This document shows, piece by piece, positions 8,553 to 16,834 of a DNA stretch of 64,000 nt (the first letter of the stretch is position 1; each line of letters begins with the position of its first letter). This DNA comes from Planctomycetota bacterium (GTDB taxonomy: Bacteria > Planctomycetota > Planctomycetia > Pirellulales > Thermoguttaceae), in contig JAKPGL010000094.1 of NCBI GenBank assembly GCA_029550925.1, forward strand, positions 1-64,000, written 5' to 3'. The translations under genes were made by a program, and so were the position numbers. Below the pieces are notes generated by a model. That model was given only the letters and a program-made list of their open reading frames with translations. It searched no databases and was not told where the DNA came from.

Positions 8553-9253
8553 GGTTGGTTCCTTGATGCCAAAGGTTTACCGGGCCAGAGAAATACCAAG
8601 CGGCGCCGCGTCTCCGGACAAGCGATTTGTCGGGCCTCCGGAAGAAACGCAGGATACATGAACAAAATATCATATTTTCTGTTGAATTCCAACGGTCTTT
8701 TCGGGAAAGGGCTGGAGTGCCTCCGGTCTGGGCGAACTTGCCCCGGTCTGGACGAGGCTGGCCGAATTGCTTGCCCCGTAGGGCGTTCTGCCCGGCCGCA
8801 CCCTTTTTCAGCAAGAAATGGTGTAAAATACCAGCCATGGTGTAAAATGGTTGGAAAATACCAGCCATGGTGCGGAGAGACGCCCCCCAGAAGACCCCTT
8901 GGGGGCGCATCCGTCCTTTAAGGGGTCTCGAATTGTCTCTCTCGAGGGAATGCTTGGAAAGAAAAAACATTCCGGCGGCGAAACCTTCCAGAAACATTCG
9001 GGTTTTATATTCCCAGACGCTCGAATTAGCCCGGTGAAAGTATCCCCTTCAAGAGTTTGCCTGGGGCTGGGCGTCCACAGCGCGCAATTTCCTCGAACTA
9101 GCCGGGGGAAAGAATCCCCTTCAAAAGGCCAGGGCGAACCCAAGGGGACACTCTGCCGAAAACAACCCGCCGAAAAAATCCCACCTGTGGACGGACCGCC
9201 GTCGGTTGCAGGGAGTAAAGGTATTTCGGTCTTTTTTTGGAGGAGGTGCTGCC
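8553..9253. other. Divergent intergenic region with short tandem repeats
   Basis: 700 bases between the minus-strand cassette and the plus-strand phosphodiesterase gene, with no credible gene. An 18-base unit (AAAATACCAGCCATGGTG) appears at 8825-8842 and 8855-8872, a 30-base period, with a CCATGG palindrome inside. A second pair, beginning TCGAATTAGCC and TCGAACTAGCC, lies at 9021-9055 and 9093-9127 (72-base period), each followed by GGGGAAAG-type and ATCCCCTTCAA sequence. These could be regulator sites or decayed repeats. Confidence 0.5.
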
Positions 9254-10450
9254 ATGAAACGACTGGTCTGGTGGACGATGGCATTGGCCCTGGTGGGCCT
9301 GTTGGGAGGGAGGTTTTGGACTCCGGCCTGGGCCGAAGAAGCCAAAAAGCCAAGCCGGGAAGGACCACCCAGAAACATCATCCTGATCGGCTGGGACGGG
9401 GCGCAGCGGAACCATGTGATGGAATGCCTCCAGCGAGGGGAACTTCCTACGCTCAAACGGCTCCAGCAAGAAGGGGCACTGGTCAATATCGACGTCATTA
9501 CCGGGGCCACGGATACGAAGGCCGGCTGGACCCAGATCCTGACCGGCTATCACCCGACGGTTACCGGCGTTTTCAGCAACGGTCGATTCCGGGATGTGCC
9601 GGAGGGGCTGAGTGTGTTTGAACGGCTCAAGAAGCATTTCGGGCAGGATTTTGTCTGTGCGGCGGTCATCGGCAAATCGGGCCATTGCGGCGAAATCCGG
9701 CCGCCCTGGAAAAAGCCCCTGGAAGAAGTCCAAAAACAACAGGAAAAGGCCGAAAAACGCAAAGCCAAACAGGCCGCCCAGGAACAGCCTGGTGCACAAG
9801 CCAAGCCGAAACCCAAAGCCAAACCTGAATACCGCATCGTCGAAGAAAACGGCGTGCAGTATGCGGTCTTCGAAGGTTCGCCGTACTACACCATGCATAA
9901 AAGCTGCGATGTGTGGGAGTACGGCCTGATGCTGGACGAAAAGGTCGGCACCCGGGCCATCGAGCTGCTGGAAAAATACAAAGACAAGCCGTTCTTCTTC
10001 TTTGTGCATTTTGCCGAGGTCGATCACAGCGGCCATAAACACGGCGAAAACTCGGCGGAATATAATGCGGCCCTCATTTCCAATGACAAATGGACCGGCA
10101 AAATCATCGAAAAACTGGAACAATTGGGTCTGTATGACAAGACCCTGATTTATGTAACCGCCGACCACGGGTTCGACGAAGGCAAAACCAGCCACAGCTA
10201 TGCACCGTATGTGTTCTTGGGCACCAATGACCCGCTGGTCCGTCGGGATGGGATGCGGCAAGACATAACCCCGACGATTTTAGCTCGGTTTGGGGTGGAC
10301 CTGTCGAAACTACAGCCGCCGCTGGACGGCGAACCGCTCACCCAGCCAGCTACCAAGCCGGTCCTCAAAGCCCCGGAAACCAAACCTCAGGCGGAAAAAC
10401 CCAAACCGAAAGCCAAAGCCAAACGGAAAACCCAGCCGGTCGCACCCTAG
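9254..10450 (+). CDS. Exported alkaline-phosphatase-fold phosphodiesterase (NPP-like)
   Basis: 398 aa. Type I phosphodiesterase/nucleotide pyrophosphatase family: IILIGWDGAQRN (about 42-53) gives the first metal-binding aspartate. GATDTKAGWTQILTG holds the likely nucleophilic threonine. HFAEVDHSGHKHG and VTADHGFDEGKTSH supply the remaining Asp/His metal ligands. A signal peptide (MKRLVWWTMALALVGLLGG..AWA) predicts export. A Lys/Ala/Pro-rich insertion of about 35 residues (around 155-190) and a similar Lys-rich tail are unusual and may bind an anionic surface. The start is fixed by GGAGGAGG eight bases before the ATG; the longer frame lacks a site. Substrate unknown. Confidence 0.85.
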   Translation: MKRLVWWTMALALVGLLGGRFWTPAWAEEAKKPSREGPPRNIILIGWDGAQRNHVMECLQRGELPTLKRLQQEGALVNIDVITGATDTKAGWTQILTGYHPTVTGVFSNGRFRDVPEGLSVFERLKKHFGQDFVCAAVIGKSGHCGEIRPPWKKPLEEVQKQQEKAEKRKAKQAAQEQPGAQAKPKPKAKPEYRIVEENGVQYAVFEGSPYYTMHKSCDVWEYGLMLDEKVGTRAIELLEKYKDKPFFFFVHFAEVDHSGHKHGENSAEYNAALISNDKWTGKIIEKLEQLGLYDKTLIYVTADHGFDEGKTSHSYAPYVFLGTNDPLVRRDGMRQDITPTILARFGVDLSKLQPPLDGEPLTQPATKPVLKAPETKPQAEKPKPKAKAKRKTQPVAP

Positions 10451-10558
10451 CAGGACGAGCGGCCCGAACACAGCTCGGCCGTGCCATAGGGCAATTCGGA
10501 AAGAATCTTCCAATATCTGCCTGCTTCCGGCGAAAGAAATCCTAGAGGAAGTCCCTCG

Positions 10559-10593
10559 CAGAGGGCCGCTGGCGGGAAGTCGGCGGCCCTCTG
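10559..10593 (+). terminator. Hairpin downstream of the phosphodiesterase gene
   Basis: An 11-base perfect stem, CAGAGGGCCGC paired with GCGGCCCTCTG around a 13-base loop, 108 bases after the stop codon. No T-tract follows immediately, so it may act as a 3' stabiliser or a factor-dependent end rather than an intrinsic terminator. Confidence 0.45.
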
Positions 10594-10628
10594 TCTGCCA
10601 AAACGGTGCCATGGTCTGCCAGCATTTT

Positions 10629-10658
10629 TTGACCAGATACTTTTTGACCAGGTAGGAT
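10629..10658 (+). promoter_or_regulatory. Sigma-70-type promoter candidate for the alpha/beta hydrolase gene
   Basis: TTGACC (10629-10634), 18-base spacer, TAGGAT (10653-10658), ending 41 bases before the start codon. The element lies in a 15-base direct repeat, TTTTTGACCAG twice (10626 and 10641), so an activator or repressor might read the same sequence. Confidence 0.5.
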
Positions 10659-10699
10659 TTTCGCCCATCGGCAAGTCTCGGACGAAGGAGAACCTGACA

Positions 10700-11863
10700 A
10701 TGAGACCCTCCTTTTGGAACCTGCTTCTGAGAATTTCTGTGGGAGTCGGATGCTTGGAAATCTGCGGCGGGAGCATAGCCGGTGCGCCGGACCAAAAAAC
10801 ACCCGTTCTCTCAGGTCCGGACCAAGAAAAGACCGCATCTGCCCAAGAGAAGGTTCCCTATGCCGAGCCGGGGCCGTTTGGCGTGGAAAGTTTTCTGGCC
10901 GATTGGCACGATCCGGCGCGGAATCGTACGGTACCGGTCAAAGTATATTATCCGACGGAGCATGGCCGACCGGCGCCGGGGCCGCTGCCGGTGGTGCTGT
11001 TTTCCCACGGTTTGGGCGGAACCCGGGAAGCTGCCGGTTATCTCGGCGTCCACTGGGCAAGCCACGGATACGTCTGCGTGCATCTGCAACATCCCGGAAG
11101 CGACCAGTCGGTTTGGCGGGGCCAAGCCGAACCGCTCAAAGCCCTCAAAGAGGCAGTCCGAAATCCTCGGTTGGCAATGGACCGAACAGCGGATGTGCGG
11201 TTTGTGCTGGATCGGCTGGAAAAACTCCAGACCGACCAGGGGCCGCTCCAAGGCCGACTAGACCTCAAGCGCATCGGCATGTCGGGGCACTCGTTCGGGG
11301 CACATACGACGCTGGTGGCGGTCGGGCAGGCGGCGGTTTTGCCCAGCGGGCGGGAAATCTCTCAGGCCGATCCCCGAATCAAAGCCGCCGTGATTCTGAG
11401 TCCGCCGGTGCCGCAGCGGCCAGCCCAACGAGAAAAGGCCTACCAAAAGATCGCCATTCCCTGCTTCTACATGACCGGCACGGAAGACGATAGCCCCATC
11501 GGCGAAACCCGCAAAGAAGACCGCCGCGTGCCGTTCGATTTGTCCGGGGATTTAGCGGATCGGTATCTGGTTATTTTTACTGGCGGGGACCACATGATCT
11601 TTTCCGGTCGGGAACGGGGCATAGGGGGATTGCTCGGCACGGGGAAAACGGGCCTATTGGCTTTTCGCCGACAGCGGGAAAAAGATGCGGTGTTTCATCG
11701 GCTCATCTGCGCCGGTTCGACCGCTTTTTGGGACGCTTATCTGCGCGGCGACCAGAAGGCCAAGCATTGGCTGGCCGAGGGCGGGTTCCAGAAACTTTTA
11801 GGCCCCGAAGGGACTTTCGAAAAAAAGCTGGCCAAACCCGACCAACCCCCCAGTCCCCCATAG
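10700..11863 (+). CDS. Exported alpha/beta hydrolase (PAF-acetylhydrolase/dienelactone hydrolase-like)
   Basis: 387 aa. An N-terminal signal-like segment (to about residue 35) is followed by a serine hydrolase fold. PVVLFSHGLGGTRE is the oxyanion-hole region. KRIGMSGHSFGAHTT carries the nucleophilic serine of GxSxG (about residue 197). FYMTGTEDD supplies a candidate aspartate, and FTGGDHMIF the catalytic histidine. The insertion DPARNRTVPVKVYYPTEHG near the start is typical of the platelet-activating-factor acetylhydrolase-like family, which cleaves ester substrates outside the cytoplasm. The start has GAAGGAG ten bases upstream. It stands alone between two intergenic regions. The true substrate cannot be inferred. 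Confidence 0.8.
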   Translation: MRPSFWNLLLRISVGVGCLEICGGSIAGAPDQKTPVLSGPDQEKTASAQEKVPYAEPGPFGVESFLADWHDPARNRTVPVKVYYPTEHGRPAPGPLPVVLFSHGLGGTREAAGYLGVHWASHGYVCVHLQHPGSDQSVWRGQAEPLKALKEAVRNPRLAMDRTADVRFVLDRLEKLQTDQGPLQGRLDLKRIGMSGHSFGAHTTLVAVGQAAVLPSGREISQADPRIKAAVILSPPVPQRPAQREKAYQKIAIPCFYMTGTEDDSPIGETRKEDRRVPFDLSGDLADRYLVIFTGGDHMIFSGRERGIGGLLGTGKTGLLAFRRQREKDAVFHRLICAGSTAFWDAYLRGDQKAKHWLAEGGFQKLLGPEGTFEKKLAKPDQPPSPP

Positions 11864-12204
11864 TCCCGCTGGTGGTGTTTCGACGGGACGAACTACCTTC
11901 TGGCTGGTTTCCTTCTCCTCTGGGGGAGAGAAGATTTTTCGCTCTTGGAAGATCGCCCCTTTCGTAACATTTCAGCTTGTGCAGGAATGAGGAAGGGACT
12001 GGCTTCGGCTAAAATGGTACGCCCTTTTTTATAAAAAGTCCTCTGGGGGCTTTCGGGGTCAGAAGATATAATCCCCCCTCTTCCATCCATGTACCCGGAG
12101 GAGGGCCAGCACTGGCCCCAAGAATTAAAACTATCCCCCTCAAAGTAGTAGAAAACGAACGCTTTATGAGCAGTACGGCGGTTCGTGGAAAAGGCCCCCC
12201 AAGC
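11864..12204. other. Intergenic region with a short inverted-repeat element
   Basis: No gene is supported in these 340 bases. A hairpin GTCCCG...CGGGAC (11863-11889) follows the hydrolase gene. A 57-base element at 11964-12020 starts GTAACATTTCAGC and ends with the approximate reverse complement GGCTAAAATGGTAC. It matches the ends of the larger element at 48517-48712, and its flanks (CCCCTTTC and GCCCTTTT) are similar but not identical. Confidence 0.5.
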
Positions 12205-13266
12205 ATGAGTGCATATAAATACCTTCTTTCGGGGGGAGCAGAGCAGTTTTCTTTGAGCAAATGGGATTGGGGGGTGGTGGTGGGGACAGGCTGGTTCTTT
12301 TGTCAAGGATTCGGGCTTTTGGGACAGGTTGAGGTGTTTTCTGGGAGAGAACACCCCCTCGTAGAGGGAGTTGCCATTCTGAAAGTCTCCCTAATAGGGG
12401 GGATCGGAATTGGCCTGGGTGCTGCCGCCACGGCCATGCTGGCTGCCCGATGGTTTGGCCGAACCGTGGGGCTTCGAGCTGGGCTGCTCGACGCCCTGCT
12501 GACGGGCCTGCTGCTGGGCTGCCTGGTAGGTCCTTGCGGCGCTTCGGGTATTCTTCCTTGGGTGGTCTATGGACTGCTGGCCCGATGGAGCATTGGGAGT
12601 TTTGCCCTGGCCAATCTAAGCGGTCCGAGGCCCCTGTTGGGAGGGCAGTTGATAAAGTGGGGTTTTTGGCTGGGGCTGGCGGGCTGTTGGCTGACCGGGG
12701 GTTGGGGGGGCGTCCTGTTGGTGGTGGGACTCTGCCTGGTGAGCTTGGCCTGGTTGGAAGACGCCCAGGGCTTGAAGTTTTTTGTCTTTCCGGCCGGTTG
12801 GTTAATCGCCGGGGGAGTGGTGGTCGGGGGAGAAATCTTTCGGCTCTTTGGGCCAGGCGAGTGGACCGGTGGGATGAGTCTGGCCGGTGGGAATGCGGAA
12901 ACAGCGACTTTCGGCGGGTTGGCGACGGAATCTTTCTCTTGGGGATTCGGGGGCCTTGGGGTGGTGGGAGGAGGAATGGTTTTGCTGGCGATTCTCACGG
13001 CAGCCGGGGCCTGGAAGTGGATGACCCAAGAAGGGATTGGTACCCCTGGAGGAAGTCTTTTTGGGGCGTGGGCCATCGCGGCCGGAGCGGGCCTAGTGCT
13101 AGAAATCCTGCGCACTGAAGGATTCCTGCCGGGGCTGATTGTTTCGAGGGAGAATAGCCCATCGCTGGCAATGCTCGTGGGAATGCTTGCGCCGCCCTGG
13201 GCGGCGGCGGTTTCCGTAGGCTGCCGCCGCCTCCGATTCCTACGGCGCCGGACGCTGCTTCCCTGA
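12205..13266 (+). CDS. Multi-pass membrane protein of unknown function
   Basis: About 353 aa with eight or nine strongly hydrophobic segments (for example near 57-80, 86-105, 110-130, 150-170, 175-192, 200-220 and 255-280). Small residues (Gly, Ala) are very frequent, and there is a GPCGASG motif between helices. No transporter or enzyme signature is recognised. The start is uncertain: an in-frame ATG at 12166 and a TTG near 12250 are alternatives and none has a clear ribosome binding site. It is convergent with the thioredoxin-like gene, from which it is separated by 44 bases. The consistent hydrophobicity supports a real protein. Confidence 0.6.
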   Translation: MSAYKYLLSGGAEQFSLSKWDWGVVVGTGWFFCQGFGLLGQVEVFSGREHPLVEGVAILKVSLIGGIGIGLGAAATAMLAARWFGRTVGLRAGLLDALLTGLLLGCLVGPCGASGILPWVVYGLLARWSIGSFALANLSGPRPLLGGQLIKWGFWLGLAGCWLTGGWGGVLLVVGLCLVSLAWLEDAQGLKFFVFPAGWLIAGGVVVGGEIFRLFGPGEWTGGMSLAGGNAETATFGGLATESFSWGFGGLGVVGGGMVLLAILTAAGAWKWMTQEGIGTPGGSLFGAWAIAAGAGLVLEILRTEGFLPGLIVSRENSPSLAMLVGMLAPPWAAAVSVGCRRLRFLRRRTLLP

Positions 13267-13310
13267 CCTTGATAGTTTTCTGGATTACTGCGGGGTTTCC
13301 CTATGCGGGA

Positions 13311-14075
13311 TCAGTCCCTCTGGAAGGCCAAGAGCCTTTTTCTTTTGTTCCTGGGGGACTGTTGGTAGGAAGTGCCGGGGGCTTCCTTTGCGGTGGAGGT
13401 TTTGTCGGAAGGATTTACCTGGGGAGAAGCCTGAGGGGAAACCGGGGATTGGCCTGAGATATCCAGGGCTTTTTGCACGGCGCGGTCGATGTCGGTAGGC
13501 TCGATGTTCTGTCGGGCGGAGGCAAGTTCGCGGAGCACTTTGCCGTCGGGGCCGTAGATTCGGAAATACGGGATCGCCCCGCCGGCGATTTGGAACGCCT
13601 CGAAGGGTTCCGGCGGCCCGACCGCGATAAAGTTTTCGAAGTCTGCACCTTGCTGGGCCAGGAATTGGCGAACCTGCGACTCCGAGTCCGGATCATCCAT
13701 GCTCACGGCAACCACCACAAGCCCTTTGGACCCGAATTGCCGATGCACCTGCACCGTATGGGGAAACAGTTCCCGACAGGGCGGACACCAGGTGGCCCAG
13801 AAATCCACCAGGACCACTTTGCCTGCTTGGGTACGGAGCCAAGCGTCGAAACCCGCTTTATCGACCTTGCGGAGCCGAACCTCCGACGGCCTCGGCGTGG
13901 ATACGGAGGGAGCGGAGGCCGATTCGAAAGAGGTCTTTTGGGTAGGCTGCTGAGCGTTGCAACCCTCCGAGGCCAAAGCCATCGCCAACCAGAAAATGAA
14001 AATACACAACGTTGGAACAAAACATTCCCTTGACCCGTCCGAGAAGAGACGGGCGCCCTTTTTCGTGGTGAGCAT
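13311..14075 (-). CDS. Exported thioredoxin-like protein (TlpA/ResA type)
   Basis: 254 aa. A hydrophobic N-terminal segment (about 20-38) ends ASEGC, which may be a weak lipobox, so the protein is probably exported or lipid-anchored. The thioredoxin fold has the redox motif WCPPC (about 94-98) within VLVDFWATWCPPCRELFPH and the cis-proline region GGAIPYFRIYG. It would reduce or isomerise disulfides in the periplasm, for example during cytochrome c maturation. The C-terminal tail (about 215-254) is Pro/Ser/Lys-rich and low complexity. The start is preceded by AAAGGA. Its partner is unknown. Confidence 0.85.
   Translation of the reverse strand: MLTTKKGARLFSDGSRECFVPTLCIFIFWLAMALASEGCNAQQPTQKTSFESASAPSVSTPRPSEVRLRKVDKAGFDAWLRTQAGKVVLVDFWATWCPPCRELFPHTVQVHRQFGSKGLVVVAVSMDDPDSESQVRQFLAQQGADFENFIAVGPPEPFEAFQIAGGAIPYFRIYGPDGKVLRELASARQNIEPTDIDRAVQKALDISGQSPVSPQASPQVNPSDKTSTAKEAPGTSYQQSPRNKRKRLLAFQRD
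13324..13346 (+). terminator. Intrinsic terminator candidate after the membrane protein gene
   Basis: AAGGC-caaga-GCCTT stem-loop followed directly by TTTCTTTT, 57 bases after the stop codon at 13266. It overlaps the 3' end of the convergent thioredoxin-like gene. The stem is short (5 bp), so confidence is moderate. Confidence 0.5.
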
Positions 14076-14304
14076 CGACGAGATTCCTTTCGGAAAGGAA
14101 GCCTTGAAGGAAAGAAGATCATCAGACGATTTGCGGCAGCGGGCGTCTCTTCACAATCCATGAGGCCGCCAGGACAAGCCCTCCCGGCCTCTGGGGGCGT
14201 CTTTGGGATCGGAGCATACCCCGCAGCATTCTATATTATCCCCTTGGGGCCGACGCCCCCTTGCTGAGGAAAGAAGGAAGGGGATCGATAAAATGGGCGA
14301 TTGG

Positions 14305-14910
14305 CTATTTATCCCATTTGATGGAGCAGCCGCGCTGTTGGGTTACCTGCTTGGGCGGGGTTTTGCCGGCTAGCAGGGCGTCGATGGCGTCTCGGAGCCA
14401 GTGTTCCTTGACTTTATCGGGGTTATTGTTGTCGTCCATGGCGCCCATGTAGGCGATTTTTCGCTCCTGGCATAGGACGAAGAAGTGCGGCGTGCAGGTG
14501 GCGCCGTACTCCCGGCCCGACTGCTGGGTTTCGTCATAAAGATACGGAAAATTGAAACCTTTTTCCTTGGCCCGTTCGATCATCTTGTCCAGGCGGTCGG
14601 CTGGGATGTTGTTGACGTTGATGGCAACGACCTGGACGCCCTTGTCCTTGTAGTCCTTTTGGAACTGGATGATGCGGTCTTCGTAGGCTTTAGCCACCGG
14701 GCAGTGGTTGCAGGTGAAGACCACCACGACGAGTTTGGCGTCGGCGTAGTCGGAGAGGCTATGTTTTTTCCCATCGACGCCGGGCAGGTCTTTGAAATCC
14801 GGGGCCTTATCGCCGATTTTTAATTTGGTTTCCGCGGCCTGGCAACTCAGAGCCAAACCCACCACGGCCAACAAGGCCAACAACACCGCGCACTTTTCGA
14901 GGCTTCGCAT
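14305..14910 (-). CDS. Exported redoxin/thioredoxin-like protein
   Basis: 201 aa. The signal peptide is MRSLEKCAVLLALLAVVGLALSC. The peroxiredoxin/thioredoxin fold carries TCNHCPVAKAYED (CxxC at about 70-73), VQVVAINVNN, and ATCTPHFFVLC where proline is the cis-proline. The CxxC with Asn-His inside is typical of the planctomycete/bacteroidete exported AhpC-TSA-like family. DNNNPDKVKEHWLRDAIDALLAG is a conserved C-terminal block in that family. It likely acts as an envelope thiol oxidoreductase. Start with GAGGAT ten bases upstream. 229 bases separate it from the other thioredoxin-like gene, in the same direction. Confidence 0.8.
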   Translation of the reverse strand: MRSLEKCAVLLALLAVVGLALSCQAAETKLKIGDKAPDFKDLPGVDGKKHSLSDYADAKLVVVVFTCNHCPVAKAYEDRIIQFQKDYKDKGVQVVAINVNNIPADRLDKMIERAKEKGFNFPYLYDETQQSGREYGATCTPHFFVLCQERKIAYMGAMDDNNNPDKVKEHWLRDAIDALLAGKTPPKQVTQQRGCSIKWDK

Positions 14911-15238
14911 CGGTCGATCCTCCGTTGTGAAAAAAGCCGAAAGATACTTTATTCCGGGCTGGGTAGCCCACCGAGACCTTTTTTATAGGAGGGGTTCTGG
15001 GGGGAGAGACATTGGAAAGCGATTTGTTACTATTTTCGATCCTTGGAATTCCGAAGGCAACCCCACCGATTGGCTTCTTTGGTTGGCACATTCGGGGGAT
15101 TTACCAAGTCGCCCCCTGCCGCCTCTTGAAGATTTCGAGGGTATCAAGGTAAAATAAAGGGCTTTCCGTCGAAGGGGTGCTGAAGGTATATGGTTTCTTG
15201 TTGAGAAGATTTTTCATTGGCGGAGAAAGGTGCTACGG
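14911..15238. other. Divergent promoter region upstream of rplU
   Basis: 328 bases between the redoxin gene (minus) and rplU (plus). It holds the rplU promoter candidate described separately and an untranslated leader of about 77 bases. No gene is seen. Confidence 0.5.
15126..15155 (+). promoter_or_regulatory. Promoter candidate for rplU
   Basis: TTGAAG (15126-15131), 18-base spacer, TAAAAT (15150-15155). It leaves a leader of roughly 77 bases before the rplU ATG, long enough for an autogenous leader, though no specific structure is claimed. Confidence 0.55.
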
Positions 15239-15553
15239 ATGTACGCCATTATCGAAGACAGCGGCCAACAGTTCAAAGTGGAAGAAGGCCAAGAGCTTGA
15301 GGTGGATTATCGGGAGGCGTCGGCTGGGGAGGAAATTCGTTTTGATCGGGTGTTGGCCTATCGGGACCAGCAGGGGCTCCAGGTGGGTCGGCCGTACCTT
15401 GGTTCGGTCTGTGTACGTGCGGAGGTGCTTGGTCCGGTCATTGGTTCGAAAATCGTGATCCGCAAGTTCAAACGCCGCAAGAATTCTCGTCGGAAGATCG
15501 GCCACCGCCAGCTTTATACCCGTGTACGGATCGCCAAGATCGAAACGGCTTGA
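15239..15553 (+). CDS. rplU: 50S ribosomal protein L21
   Basis: 104 aa, the usual length. The family pattern is clear: MYAIIEDSGQQFKVEEGQ at the start, the middle RPYLGSVCVRAEVLG, and a basic end KIVIRKFKRRKNSRRKIGHRQLYTRVRI. It binds 23S rRNA in the large subunit. The ATG is chosen over an upstream GTG (15230) because GGAGAAAGG lies directly before it and because the family starts MYAII. L27 (rpmA), normally next, is absent: the following gene is on the other strand. Confidence 0.97.
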   Translation: MYAIIEDSGQQFKVEEGQELEVDYREASAGEEIRFDRVLAYRDQQGLQVGRPYLGSVCVRAEVLGPVIGSKIVIRKFKRRKNSRRKIGHRQLYTRVRIAKIETA

Positions 15554-15745
15554 ACGATTTTGGCCCCCGTTTCCGACTCTTTTTCGGCGTCTATCCGTCT
15601 GCGGGAGAGTCGGTAACCGCCGCGGGAAAGCATCCGCTGCGGGCGGCCCTTCCACCCTACACCTGCCCCGTAGCGGAGGCGGCGCGCGGATAGATTTCCG
15701 AGTCGGTGTCGCTAATTCCGTGGGCTTTTTGTACCAAGTCTTATC

Positions 15746-16816
15746 CTACAATTGAGCCGGTTGGGCTTGGGCGGCCTTTTTGGCCTGCTGGAGGACTTCT
15801 TCGAGCGAGACGGGGCAGCCGCCGCGTCGACGGCTCTCATCGGCCGCTTCCATGAAGGCGTAGATTTCCAGGGTCTGTTCCACGCGGATGGGCGGTTTGC
15901 CGGTCTGGAAAAACCGGGCAATCTCCACTAGAAGCGGCGTGTAGCCCTCGAACTTACCGGCCGGGGCGATCCCCTTCTCGCCGAACACGGTAGCGCCGAA
16001 GCCGGTTTGGCCTTGCAGGATGCCCCGCAGCGTACCTACCCGGCCGTCGGCCCACACGCCCACGACCAGATCGGCCGTCGGGCTATGGACTCGGGTAACT
16101 GTCTTGCAACCCGGCCCCATGATAGTAAACAAAAGCTCCGTCCCATGAATGCCGTAGTAGAAGAGGTCCGGATGGCTGGGTTCCAGGGGGTGATTCGGGC
16201 CGTAGGCGTCGCAGCCAAGGACCTTGCCCACCCGCGGGTCATTGCGCATCTGGGCAATACCCGGGTTGTAGCGAAGCGAGGAATTGGAAAAGCAAGGCGT
16301 TCCGGTCTTGGCGGCCAGGTCGTAAATGCGGACGATGTCGGCCAAGGAGGCGGCCACCGGTTTGTCGATGAAAAGGGGTTTTTTGGCCCGGAAAACCGGT
16401 TTGGCCTGCTCCAGGTGCGGTCGGCCGTCAATGCTCAAAAGCATCACCGCATCCACCTGCTGGAGCATCGCCTCAATGGTCGGGACGATCTGGACGCCCA
16501 TTTGCCGCATCCGCTCGGTGTTCTTCTGGATGTTTTGGGCGCTAAAAGGGATGTCCGGACTATGGGTCGGCACCGCCGCCACGACTTTTAAAGATTTCAC
16601 TTCCGGCGGCGATTTGGGATCGGTAAGGATTTCGGTCCAGGGCACGGCATGGGCGTCCAGGCCGATGATGCCTACCCGAATCGGTTTGGCTGGTTCGGCC
16701 GCCCAAAGCCCCGGCAATCCGCCTGCACCCAAACCAGCCAAAAGGGCCAACCCACCAATGACCGTCCAAAGGGCCAACCTGACTAACCGATCGGATGAGG
16801 AACACAGATTTCTCAT
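15746..16816 (-). CDS. Exported Gfo/Idh/MocA-family oxidoreductase
   Basis: 356 aa. An N-terminal hydrophobic leader (about 12-40) precedes a Rossmann domain, IRVGIIGLDAHAVPW. The family's dinucleotide-side motif reads PLFIDKPVAASLAD (about 125-140; DKP replaces the usual EKP). The C-terminal domain contains SSLRYNPGI and a histidine in YYGIHGTELLF at the substrate side. Planctomycetes carry many exported members of this family for sugar-related chemistry. The start follows AAGGAGA by eight bases. Alone in its neighbourhood; the substrate is unknown. Only the DKP change in the common motif is unusual. Confidence 0.8.
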   Translation of the reverse strand: MRNLCSSSDRLVRLALWTVIGGLALLAGLGAGGLPGLWAAEPAKPIRVGIIGLDAHAVPWTEILTDPKSPPEVKSLKVVAAVPTHSPDIPFSAQNIQKNTERMRQMGVQIVPTIEAMLQQVDAVMLLSIDGRPHLEQAKPVFRAKKPLFIDKPVAASLADIVRIYDLAAKTGTPCFSNSSLRYNPGIAQMRNDPRVGKVLGCDAYGPNHPLEPSHPDLFYYGIHGTELLFTIMGPGCKTVTRVHSPTADLVVGVWADGRVGTLRGILQGQTGFGATVFGEKGIAPAGKFEGYTPLLVEIARFFQTGKPPIRVEQTLEIYAFMEAADESRRRGGCPVSLEEVLQQAKKAAQAQPAQL

Positions 16817-16834
16817 CGCAGCGTCTCCTTGTAA

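Noticed and set aside
8825-8872. Possible CRISPR-like spaced repeat
   Set aside because: Only two copies of an 18-base unit 30 bases apart, no array and no cas genes.
8808-9368. 186-codon minus-strand frame in the divergent control region
   Set aside because: It runs through two sets of tandem repeats and into the signal-peptide end of the phosphodiesterase gene; no ribosome binding site.
11964-12020. A complete transposon copy
   Set aside because: Only 57 bases with inexact ends and flanks; treated as a possible relic.
12450-13118. 222-codon plus-strand frame inside the membrane protein gene
   Set aside because: It is Trp/Arg/Gly-rich with no hydrophobic segments; the overlapping frame gives a coherent multi-helix protein.
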